This document shows positions 1 through 6,778 of a stretch of 10,714 nt of DNA, one piece after another; the first letter of the stretch is position 1; each line of letters begins with the position of its first letter. The notes beneath the pieces were generated by a model. That model was not told the origin of the DNA, made no database searches, and saw only the letters and a list, made by a program, of their open reading frames with translations. The DNA lies in assembly GCA_003551485.1 (NCBI GenBank), contig PUMS01000142.1, forward strand, positions 1 to 10,714. Direction: 5' to 3'. Origin of the DNA: Phycisphaeraceae bacterium (GTDB taxonomy: Bacteria; Planctomycetota; Phycisphaerae; Phycisphaerales; Phycisphaeraceae). The translations under genes and the position numbers were made by a program.

Positions 1-1344
1 AAGTGCCAGCCATGCCAGGTGATGCACCAGCGCCAGCACCAGGGCCAGCACCACCAGCAGCACCGCCGCGACCCACAGCGTCCACGGCCGGCCCATGAGG
101 CTGTCTTGCTCATCCTGGCCGCCGCCGACCGGCGAGGCCAGCCAGTTGCTCAAAGCGTCGATGGCCTTGTCAAGCGTCCTGCTGTCCGACTCCTTCTCAT
201 CCTGTGGCCGGGCGGATTCAAGCCATTGGCGGCGCTCCTGGAGCACCTGCCGGTCCGCCGCGAGGCGCTCGCCCTCGCGTGCCAGTTCGGTCAGCTCGTC
301 GACCTGGATGCGGTCCAGCGCTGCGAGCTGCTCCTGGCTGAGATGCTCGGCAAGCCGGCGCTGGGTCTGGGTGACCTGGGCCTGGGCCTCGGCCAGTTGC
401 TTTCGTTGCCGGGCGGCTTCCTGCTCGCAGTGCTCGAGTTCTCGGGCGGCAGCGCGCAGGCGCTGGAGCGTGGCCGCGGGCACGCCCTCCTCGGGCAGGC
501 CCAGTTCGGTGAGTCGGCGCTGGGCCTCATCACGGCGATGCACCTGCTGCTGGCGCTGCTGTTGCTGCTGATGCAGTTCCCGGTCGAGTTCATCCAGATC
601 GTCGCGTTCGCGGCCGGTGAGCCTGGCCAGGGCCTGGGGCAGGGCATCGAGCCGGGCTTTGATCTGGCGGTGGCGGCTGACGGCCTCGTGGACCTTCAGC
701 GCCTGCTCGATGCGGCCGACCTCGGCCACGGCCTCGATGGCCTGCTGCCGCTGGCGGCGCAGCTCATTCAAACCCATCGCGGCCTGCTCGACCTGGCGCT
801 GGTGCTCGCCGGCGCGGTTGAGGGTGGCACGGGCATCCTTGACCTCATTGGCCTCGCGGAACCGCCGCGGCGGCTGCTGGCGGAAGCCCAGTTGATCGGC
901 GGCGGCCTCGATGTCGTAGCCACCCTGGCTGTCGGCGATGATCCGCCGGGCGAAGGCCTCATCATCCTCCTGCACCAGCTCGTGCAGGGCCAGGCGGTAG
1001 CGGTCGCGGTTCTGCGGCGGCCCGGTGACGGGTGGATCGGCGGGGTTGCCGTTTCGCAGCGGTTCAACCTGGTCGTAGTTGATCGTGACCTGCCAGGCAT
1101 CCTCGCCGATGCTGAATCCGCCCCGCAGCCACGCGCGGCCGAGGCCGGTCTCGTGCGGCCAGAGCAGTTCCTGGATGGCCAGCGCGGTGGTCGTCTTGCC
1201 GCTGCCGTTGGGCCCGTAGATGAGGTTGAACCCGGGGGCCAGCTCATCCAGCGCAAAGCCCTGGCCACGCTCGATGCCGCGCACGTGGTGCAGGTCCAGA
1301 CTCTGGAAATGGACGGCGGGTTGGGCCATGGGTCGGTCACTCAT
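1..1344 (-). CDS. SMC/Rad50-like AAA ATPase, YhaN (COG4717)-like, 3' part beyond the window
   Basis: N-terminal 448 residues are visible, and the frame stays open to base 1. The protein starts with an SMC/Rad50-type head: a beta strand (FNLIYGP) leads into the Walker A motif GPNGSGKT at residues 44-51. A long Glu/Gln/Arg/Leu-rich coiled coil follows from about residue 185 to 400, including a glutamine-rich stretch near 257-266. A strongly hydrophobic segment, WTLWVAAVLLVVLALVLALV (residues 421-440), then forms a membrane helix. A membrane segment inside the coiled coil is as I recall it for the YhaN branch of the SbcC superfamily. The expected role is ATP-driven control of the nuclease encoded just upstream. 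The second half of the coil, the Walker B motif and the signature motif must lie left of base 1. The ATG at 1344 overlaps the end of the nuclease gene by 8 nt, which suggests translational coupling. An in-frame ATG at 1329 is an equally possible start, and neither has a strong ribosome binding site. Confidence 0.9.
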   Translation of the reverse strand, partial: MSDRPMAQPAVHFQSLDLHHVRGIERGQGFALDELAPGFNLIYGPNGSGKTTTALAIQELLWPHETGLGRAWLRGGFSIGEDAWQVTINYDQVEPLRNGNPADPPVTGPPQNRDRYRLALHELVQEDDEAFARRIIADSQGGYDIEAAADQLGFRQQPPRRFREANEVKDARATLNRAGEHQRQVEQAAMGLNELRRQRQQAIEAVAEVGRIEQALKVHEAVSRHRQIKARLDALPQALARLTGRERDDLDELDRELHQQQQQRQQQVHRRDEAQRRLTELGLPEEGVPAATLQRLRAAARELEHCEQEAARQRKQLAEAQAQVTQTQRRLAEHLSQEQLAALDRIQVDELTELAREGERLAADRQVLQERRQWLESARPQDEKESDSRTLDKAIDALSNWLASPVGGGQDEQDSLMGRPWTLWVAAVLLVVLALVLALVHHLAWLAL

Positions 1345-2650
1345 CCTGCTTCTGGCTGATCAGCGCGGCGAGCATCTGCCGCGCCTGACGATGAACCATC
1401 CGCCGCACATCGGCATCCGCCAGCGGCATCTCGCCCAGCGTGGTGAAGTGCGGGCTCTGGCAGACCCGCTCGATGGCCTCGCGGGCCTCGCGCAACAGGG
1501 CGGCTTCATCCTCGCCCAGGTCGGATTCGGCGGCGGCGGTGGGACCGTCGGGTTGCCGGGCATCGAGGGCCTTGATGAGCCGGGCCAGGGCGCCCGGCGC
1601 GGTGCCGGCGGTGGCATGCTCATCGAGGTCGATGGCCGGCAGCGTGACATCTTCGATCCGGTCGATGACGATGCGGAGGGAGGCAGCACTGGTCAGGTCG
1701 CTGCTGACCCGCCCTGCCAGTCCACTCAGCCGCGAGGCCAGGGGCGTGCGGCCGGTGAGGCTCAGCCGCAGGACCAGACATTGGGCCTTCTCGTTCTCAC
1801 CGGCAACCTGCTCAGCGCGGCGGCGGACGGTGCTGTAGATGGCCTGCTCGGCCTCGTGCTCGTGGGTGAGGTCGGTCAGGTCGATCGCGGCCTGCTCATA
1901 GATGATGGGCGAGCGGGGCCGCTGCACGGGTGTGTGAATCCGGCCGGCCCCGACCTCGGCCAGCCACGGCCCGTGGTGGCCGGTCTCGCCGGGGTCGAGC
2001 GCCTGCGGTGAGCCGGGGTAGAGAACGAACGGCCGACCTTCGGGCGCGATCAGCCGCGGGGCGTGGATGTGGCCCAGCAGCCACCCGGCCACGGGCAGGC
2101 CCTGGAGCCGGGCCAGCTCGAGCGGGCCGTAGGGGCTGGCGGGGTTGTCGAGGTCGCCGTGGACCATGCCCAGCACCGCGGCACCGTCGCCGCCGCCTTC
2201 GCGGATCGGATAGTCGTGCAGGGGGTTCTGCGTGACGTAGCGCTGCGGGAACGACCAGCCATCGATGTGCAGCACCGTGCCGTCGTGCTCGATGCTCAGC
2301 CGCTCCCACACCCCGCCACGGCCCAGCAGCTTGAAGGCCTCGGGCGGGAACTGATCGGCCAGGCGGCCGAGCACATCGTGGTCGTGGTTGCCCGCCACGG
2401 CCACGGTGCGGATGCCCCGCTCGGCCAGGCGGCCGATGCCGCGCTCCAGCGGCCCGATGGCCTCGAAGAAGCGGTTGTCCTGATCGGCCACATCTCCGCT
2501 CAGACAGACCACCGCCACCCGCTGCTCGATGGCCAGTTCGACGATATCGCCCCACCCCGCGGCAGCGTAGGCCATCTCGGCAGGCAGGTCATCCGGCCAC
2601 CGCGCCGAAGCGCGGCCGATGTGCAGATCACCGCAAAACAGCAACTTCAA
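1337..2650 (-). CDS. SbcD/Mre11-like metallophosphoesterase (DNA repair exonuclease family, YhaO-like)
   Basis: This 437-residue calcineurin-like phosphoesterase shows the full set of family metal-binding motifs: GDLHIG (D8, H10), SGDVAD (D53), GNHD (87-90), VHGD (H164), GHIH (193-196), and YPGS (211-214), the usual Mre11/SbcD signature after the last histidine. Members are Mn-dependent nucleases acting on DNA ends with a Rad50/SbcC-type ATPase, and such an ATPase is encoded immediately downstream in an overlapping frame. The region after about residue 240 is a less conserved, partly helical cap and partner-binding tail. I chose the TTG at 2650 because the family begins right at 'KLLFCGDLHIG' and because a strong Shine-Dalgarno (GGGAGG) sits 7 nt upstream. 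The frame is open further upstream to 2875, but that extension is Gly/Ala/Pro-rich, has no family resemblance and would run into the preceding gene. Together with the ATPase this most resembles the Bacillus YhaO/YhaN pair rather than classical SbcCD, because of the membrane helix in the partner. Confidence 0.93.
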   Translation of the reverse strand: MKLLFCGDLHIGRASARWPDDLPAEMAYAAAGWGDIVELAIEQRVAVVCLSGDVADQDNRFFEAIGPLERGIGRLAERGIRTVAVAGNHDHDVLGRLADQFPPEAFKLLGRGGVWERLSIEHDGTVLHIDGWSFPQRYVTQNPLHDYPIREGGGDGAAVLGMVHGDLDNPASPYGPLELARLQGLPVAGWLLGHIHAPRLIAPEGRPFVLYPGSPQALDPGETGHHGPWLAEVGAGRIHTPVQRPRSPIIYEQAAIDLTDLTHEHEAEQAIYSTVRRRAEQVAGENEKAQCLVLRLSLTGRTPLASRLSGLAGRVSSDLTSAASLRIVIDRIEDVTLPAIDLDEHATAGTAPGALARLIKALDARQPDGPTAAAESDLGEDEAALLREAREAIERVCQSPHFTTLGEMPLADADVRRMVHRQARQMLAALISQKQDE

Positions 2651-2656
2651 ACCGGG

Positions 2657-2663
2657 CCCTCCC
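2657..2663 (-). promoter_or_regulatory. Ribosome binding site deciding the TTG start of the nuclease gene
   Basis: On the minus strand GGGAGGG lies here, with the GGAGG core 7 nt before the TTG at 2650. It is the best Shine-Dalgarno match I see in the window. It rules strongly for the short start over the upstream in-frame alternatives. Confidence 0.7.
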
Positions 2664-2716
2664 GTTAAACCACGCCCCGCCCACCCCGGCGCAGCGGCGC
2701 GACCCTTGTGCCCCCC

Positions 2717-2745
2717 AGTGTACCCGAGCGGCGCGGGCGGGTGGA
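2717..2745 (-). promoter_or_regulatory. Candidate promoter for the nuclease/ATPase operon
   Basis: On the minus strand TACACT (2722-2717) matches the sigma-70 -10 consensus at 4 of 6 bases and sits in an otherwise GC-rich stretch. Seventeen nt upstream, TCCACC (2745-2740) matches the -35 box at only 3 of 6. Transcription would start near 2710, giving a leader of about 60 nt. This is pattern matching only, and the -35 box is poor. Confidence 0.3.
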
Positions 2746-2820
2746 GAGGGTTTCGTACAAATCTGGCGATGCCCGACGGTGATCCGAAGCCGGTTACAGG
2801 CGACCAGGTTCCTGCCAACG

Positions 2821-2855
2821 ATCCGGCGAAACTTGCCCCAGCCGCCGGGCCGGAT
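2821..2855 (-). terminator. Inverted repeat just past the GH36 gene, possible terminator
   Basis: ATCCGGC at 2821-2827 is perfectly complementary to GCCGGAT at 2849-2855, with a 21-nt loop. It begins 12 nt past the stop codon of the GH36 gene on the minus strand. No U-tract follows and the loop is long, so it is a weak candidate for an intrinsic terminator. It may only protect the 3' end of the message, or be chance. Confidence 0.25.
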
Positions 2856-2867
2856 GCGCCAGACACA

Positions 2868-5012
2868 CTACCCATTCATGCTCACCCGGATCAGCGCGAA
2901 CTGGCGGCTGGCGTTCATGGCCACACGGAGATGCCCGCCGGCGAACGATGTTGTGGCCTCGCCTGACAGCACTTCACAGCGGGCACCGATGGCGGCAAGG
3001 CCCGGGATGGCCAGTTCGGCCTCATCCTGATCGTTCAGTTCACGGAAGACCAGCGCGTAAGCGCTTCGGCCATCCTGCGCCACCGCGGCCAGCCCCGTCC
3101 ACTGCGTGCCGTCCGGGGGGCGGCCGATGGGGACGATCGTGCCGGCGAAGATCGCTTCGCGGTGCTGCTTCCACACGGCCACCACCGGCGCCATCTGCCG
3201 GCGCAGCGCTTCGGACAGGTTCGACACCTCCATCCACGCCAGGGGGTTGGCGAACATCACCGTGGCGAACAGGTACGCCGCCGGCCATTGCGAAGGAGCC
3301 AGCGGGTCGGCCTCGTAGAGCGCGCAGTTGCGCTCGGGGTTGAGAAACTCCAGGCGCAGCCGCGCCGGGTCCACCCACGGCGCCAGCATCCACAGGCTGC
3401 GCAGCGTCTGGTGTGGCCAGTAGCGGTGCCAGTCGGTGTAGCGGTTTTCCAGAAACAGCGGGCCGACCTCGATCTCACCGTAATAGCCCGGCCGCACCTG
3501 TGCGGTGACGTCCAGGTCGAAGCCCACCTTGCCCTGCGACTCGGTGAGCACCGCATCGAAGAATGCGTGCAGATGGCGCTGTGCCGCTCGCGTGGTGGCC
3601 TTGACGCCATCGATCTTGAAGTGGCCGACATCCAGCCGCCGGTGCAGTTGCAGCACCGTGTCCGCATCACGGCGCCATTGGGCAAAATCCCCGGATGAAT
3701 CGGGCGCAAACCAGAGGCCGATGCCCACGCCCCGGCGCTGCGCCGCTTGCACCACCGGCTCGAGCCCGTTGGGAAAACGCTGCGGATGCACCGACCAGAA
3801 CTGCGGATCAGCGGCGTAGAAGCCTTCCCACACGCCACCTTCGGCCGCGGCCAGCGCCGAGTTCTGTGTCACCCCCTTCTGCCAGCCATCATCGAGCTGG
3901 ACCACATCGACCCCGAGCTGCGCTGCGGCCTCGATCTCGGCGTGGATGAACGTCTCGTTCATGCGGCTGTCGCGCGAGCGGTCGCCCCAGGTATTGCTCA
4001 GCAGCCTCACGTCGCGCTGCGGGTCCACCCGGCGCAGCTCACGCTGCCACCGCTGCATCGCCGCGATACGGCCGAATTCGCCGCCCTCGTAACAGATCAA
4101 CGTCAGCCAGTCACCGGGGCCGGCCTCTTCAAAGCCGTGGCCCCACAGCTCGACATGGAATCCCTTCGAGGCGGGCCGGACCGTCAGGTCGGCCTCCGGC
4201 CGAACCGGCCTTGCATGAGGCAGCGGTGCCTGGCGGACGAAGATCAGACCCGCACCCGTGAGGGTCTGCTCGATGATGAACACGTTGCCGCACAGCGCCA
4301 GGGCCGCCTCCGCCGGATGCAGCAGCCATGAGCGCGGGTGGACAAGTTCATTATGCACATCCGTGCAGTCGCGAAGCTCGATCTGCATCAGCCGCAGGTG
4401 CTGATGGGCCAGCGCGAGGGCTTCGAGCCTGTCCGGCGGCGGGGACTGGCCGGCCAGGGCCTGGCGCGATGCTGCGCCGTCGGCGTCGGCCTCGACCCCG
4501 CTCGGGGCGGTGCCACGGTGGCGCGGCCCACGCGGGGCAGGGGTGGGCCCACCGCCACCGGCCACTTCAAGCAGGCGCATGTCGATCGCGGGGGCACGCT
4601 CGTGGATGCGAAATTCGATGGCCACGGCATCACGCTCGCCCTCGAGCCGCACGACCGCGCGCAGCGATGGACCACAGACGCCATCCCCCGGCTGCTCCCG
4701 TATGTGCAGTGTCATTCGCCGCGCTTCGCCCCCCATGCCGCGCGGCGGGATGGGCGAAGCAAGAGCGCCCTGCCCCTGCGCATCGGACAGCCACTCGCCC
4801 TGCCCCTGCTGCTCGATGCTCGAAGGTTCGAGCAGGCCATCCACCAGGCGCCAGCGCCGCGTGAAATAGCGGTTGGCGACGACAAGTTCATTGCCGTCAA
4901 TTTCCGCACGACAGGTCGAGCCGGACGGGCCGCCATCCGCGGCGTGAGCTTGCACAGGCATGCGCAGCACTATAACGCCGCACCGCGCCCAAACAAGCAG
5001 GGCGGCATGCAA
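2868..5012 (-). CDS. GH36-like alpha-galactosidase (clan GH-D), possibly exported
   Basis: The 714-residue protein has the layout of the large GH36-type enzymes: an N-terminal beta-rich domain (about 30-310), a TIM barrel (about 335-610) and a small C-terminal beta domain. Barrel landmarks are the first strand LLSNTWGD (338-344), VVQLDDGWQKG (370-380) and FKIDGVK (465-471), where D468 sits in the K-x-D context of the clan's catalytic nucleophile. The segment around 497-512 (FDLDVTAQVRPGYYG) is where the acid/base would be expected, but it lacks the Cys/Gly-rich motif of classical GH36. The exact substrate is therefore uncertain: alpha-galactosides are likeliest. The TTG start at 5012 is chosen for the purine-rich AAGGAAAGGG upstream. 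The N-terminus is hydrophobic and ends in AHA-AD near residue 24, a possible signal-peptide cleavage site, but it lacks the usual basic start. An ATG 17 codons in would give a cytoplasmic form. A Gly/Pro-rich insertion occupies about 152-196. It is the second gene of an operon with the isomerase-like gene. Confidence 0.85.
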   Translation of the reverse strand: MHAALLVWARCGVIVLRMPVQAHAADGGPSGSTCRAEIDGNELVVANRYFTRRWRLVDGLLEPSSIEQQGQGEWLSDAQGQGALASPIPPRGMGGEARRMTLHIREQPGDGVCGPSLRAVVRLEGERDAVAIEFRIHERAPAIDMRLLEVAGGGGPTPAPRGPRHRGTAPSGVEADADGAASRQALAGQSPPPDRLEALALAHQHLRLMQIELRDCTDVHNELVHPRSWLLHPAEAALALCGNVFIIEQTLTGAGLIFVRQAPLPHARPVRPEADLTVRPASKGFHVELWGHGFEEAGPGDWLTLICYEGGEFGRIAAMQRWQRELRRVDPQRDVRLLSNTWGDRSRDSRMNETFIHAEIEAAAQLGVDVVQLDDGWQKGVTQNSALAAAEGGVWEGFYAADPQFWSVHPQRFPNGLEPVVQAAQRRGVGIGLWFAPDSSGDFAQWRRDADTVLQLHRRLDVGHFKIDGVKATTRAAQRHLHAFFDAVLTESQGKVGFDLDVTAQVRPGYYGEIEVGPLFLENRYTDWHRYWPHQTLRSLWMLAPWVDPARLRLEFLNPERNCALYEADPLAPSQWPAAYLFATVMFANPLAWMEVSNLSEALRRQMAPVVAVWKQHREAIFAGTIVPIGRPPDGTQWTGLAAVAQDGRSAYALVFRELNDQDEAELAIPGLAAIGARCEVLSGEATTSFAGGHLRVAMNASRQFALIRVSMNG

Positions 5013-5016
5013 GGCG

Positions 5017-5027
5017 CCCTTTCCTTC
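5017..5027 (-). promoter_or_regulatory. Ribosome binding site for the TTG start of the GH36 gene
   Basis: The minus strand reads GAAGGAAAGGG here, ending 4 nt before the TTG at 5012. Both AAGGA (9 nt away) and AAAGG (5 nt away) could pair with 16S rRNA. The later in-frame ATG near 4961 has nothing comparable, which favours the longer product with the hydrophobic N-terminus. Confidence 0.5.
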
Positions 5028-5063
5028 GGGACCTGGCCGGGGCGACGGCGTTGTCCGCGGGGC

Positions 5064-6746
5064 TCAGCTCCAGCCCTTGCCGTTCTTGCGGGTGCCGCAG
5101 ATCGAGACCTCGATGCCCAGGGCGTCGGCCATGGCGGCCTTGGTCAGCAGGGCCTGATCGGCGGCGGCGGCATCCTCGGCGTAGACGCACTGGATGTGGT
5201 TGCTCTGGTGTTTGGCCATCATCTGGTCGCGGCTGACGCCGTAGGTCACCGCGTGCATGATCGGCCACTGGTAGGTCGTGGCCTGCCAGCGCCGCTCGGT
5301 CTCCTCGCGGGGCAGTTCGACCACGCCGGCGCGGCCGAGGTCCATCCGCAGGCGCCCGCCGCGATGGCGCGTGCCGTCGATGTAGATGCGCGACCAGACG
5401 ATCTCGCCCGGCTTGCTGATGCCGCGGAGCGTACCGCCGCCGAGGCGGAAGTACATGTAGGGCTGGCGGTGGCTGTCGGCGCCGCGCCAGCCGTCGATGA
5501 AGTGGGCCGGCGGGGCTGAGCCGGAGATGAGGAACACCCACACGTAGTCCTCGACCGTGCCCGAGCGGTCCGCATCGCCCCATCGCAGGTCGTGCAGCGT
5601 GTTCTCCACCGGCTGGCCCAGGGCCTTGTGCACGCGGTAGGTCATCAGCCCATCCAGCCCGGCGCACTGGTCGACCTCGTTGAAGTGCGGCAGCGGCTCG
5701 CCCGCGTAGAGCTCGCGCCGGCCGTCGCGCGACATGGCCGCGGGGCGGTCGGCGTTGTTGAGCGTGCCCTCGACCAGGTCGGAGGCCGGCAGCAGGTCCT
5801 TGAGCCCCTGCTGGTACTGGATGCCGATGGTGTGGCAGCCGAAGTCGTCGGCGATGCGAAGGGCGGCGATGTACATCTTGCACTGCCACAGCACCTGCTG
5901 CTCGGTCAGGTGCTCCTTCTCATCGGTGCCGAAGTGGAACTTGAGGCCCTTCTGCTCGTACCAGCGGCGGACGGCCTGCGCCTCGGCATCGGAGACCTGT
6001 GTGGTCTCGTAGTACAGCGCCGACTGGGACAGCCGCTCCTTGTACACGCCCGTGGGGTGCAGCAGGTGGTCGGGAATGATGGCGTTGTACATGCCCATGC
6101 AGCCTTCATCGAACACGCCCATGATGGCCTTGTTCTTCTGAAGATCACCGGCGAGCTGTTTGGCCGCCTTGCGCACCTTGCCGGGGACCTTGACATCCTC
6201 GAAGGCGGTCACGTGCGGGGTCTTGTGGCGGAACGAGCCCTTGGCGATCCACCTGTCCAGGGCGCTGGTGAACAGCTTGTCGGTGAAGTCCTCGCTCCAG
6301 ATCGTCGAGTATTTCACACCCGCCTTGGTCAGGCTGCCGTTGAGGTTGAGTATCCCCACCAAACCGGGCCAGGTGCCCGACCAGTTGGCGACGGTGAGGA
6401 TCGGGCCCTTGTGCGTGACCAGGCCGTGGAGGATGTGGTGGGAATACTGCCAGACCGATTCGGCCACGATCAGCGGCGCCTTGGGGTCGATCTCGGCAAA
6501 GACGTTCATCCCCTCGGCCTGCGAGCCGATGAAGCCGTGCTTCTGATCGGCCTTGTAGGGGTGGGCGCGCACGAGTTGGCCGCCTGCGTTGGCCACGGCC
6601 TGGGCGAGGGTCTTCTCCATCTCGTGCTGCGCGGCCCAGCAGTTCTGGTTGGCGCTGAGGCGCAGGTCGCCGTTGGCCACCAGCAGGATCTGGCCCCTTT
6701 TTGCGTTGACGGGCGTGGACGGTTCGGCAATGTCGTAGACAGGCAT
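5064..6746 (-). CDS. L-fucose/L-arabinose isomerase-family protein
   Basis: The predicted protein has 560 residues, no signal peptide and no membrane segments, so it is cytoplasmic. Its pattern is that of the fucose/arabinose isomerase fold: an N-terminal Rossmann-like part with LLVANGDLRLSANQ (21-34) and VANWSGTWPGLVGILNLNG (119-137), a middle region with DEGCMGMYN (213-221), and a core with QQGLKDLLPASDLVEGTLNN (312-331). D323 and E326 are plausible metal ligands. A C-terminal block with KHQSNHIQCVYAEDA (512-526) resembles the fucose isomerase C-terminal domain. The expected chemistry is aldose-ketose isomerisation of a deoxy- or pentose sugar with Mn, but long homologues in planctomycetes are only loosely assigned and the substrate cannot be read from sequence. 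The ATG at 6746 is chosen because GGAG lies 6 nt upstream. A GTG 12 codons earlier has no such site. The GH36 gene follows after 51 nt, which suggests cotranscription. Confidence 0.85.
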   Translation of the reverse strand: MPVYDIAEPSTPVNAKRGQILLVANGDLRLSANQNCWAAQHEMEKTLAQAVANAGGQLVRAHPYKADQKHGFIGSQAEGMNVFAEIDPKAPLIVAESVWQYSHHILHGLVTHKGPILTVANWSGTWPGLVGILNLNGSLTKAGVKYSTIWSEDFTDKLFTSALDRWIAKGSFRHKTPHVTAFEDVKVPGKVRKAAKQLAGDLQKNKAIMGVFDEGCMGMYNAIIPDHLLHPTGVYKERLSQSALYYETTQVSDAEAQAVRRWYEQKGLKFHFGTDEKEHLTEQQVLWQCKMYIAALRIADDFGCHTIGIQYQQGLKDLLPASDLVEGTLNNADRPAAMSRDGRRELYAGEPLPHFNEVDQCAGLDGLMTYRVHKALGQPVENTLHDLRWGDADRSGTVEDYVWVFLISGSAPPAHFIDGWRGADSHRQPYMYFRLGGGTLRGISKPGEIVWSRIYIDGTRHRGGRLRMDLGRAGVVELPREETERRWQATTYQWPIMHAVTYGVSRDQMMAKHQSNHIQCVYAEDAAAADQALLTKAAMADALGIEVSICGTRKNGKGWS

Positions 6747-6752
6747 GGCAGG

Positions 6753-6756
6753 CTCC
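6753..6756 (-). promoter_or_regulatory. Ribosome binding site deciding the ATG start of the isomerase-like gene
   Basis: GGAG on the minus strand is separated by 6 nt from the ATG at 6746. The longer GTG start at 6782 lacks a purine-rich site, so the shorter product is preferred. Confidence 0.55.
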
Positions 6757-6778
6757 GATGGGATAACGGCTTGCAGGT

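Noticed and set aside
19..1359. 446-codon open frame on the plus strand opposite the SMC-like ATPase
   Set aside because: Its translation is Leu/Gly/Gln-rich without any family pattern. The opposite strand encodes a clear Walker A head, coiled coil and membrane helix. Long antisense frames are expected when the third codon position is nearly always G or C.
2651..2875. N-terminal extension of the nuclease gene up to 2875
   Set aside because: The added 75 residues are Gly/Ala/Pro-rich, unlike the family, and would overlap the preceding GH36 gene. The TTG at 2650 has the best ribosome binding site in the window.
2769..2966. Small plus-strand ORF beginning MPDGDPKPVTGDQ
   Set aside because: It has no ribosome binding site, its second half lies antisense inside the GH36 coding sequence, and it has no recognisable domain.
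4338..5519. 393-codon plus-strand frame spanning the GH36/isomerase junction
   Set aside because: It lies antisense to two convincing genes, crosses their boundary, and shows no domain pattern.
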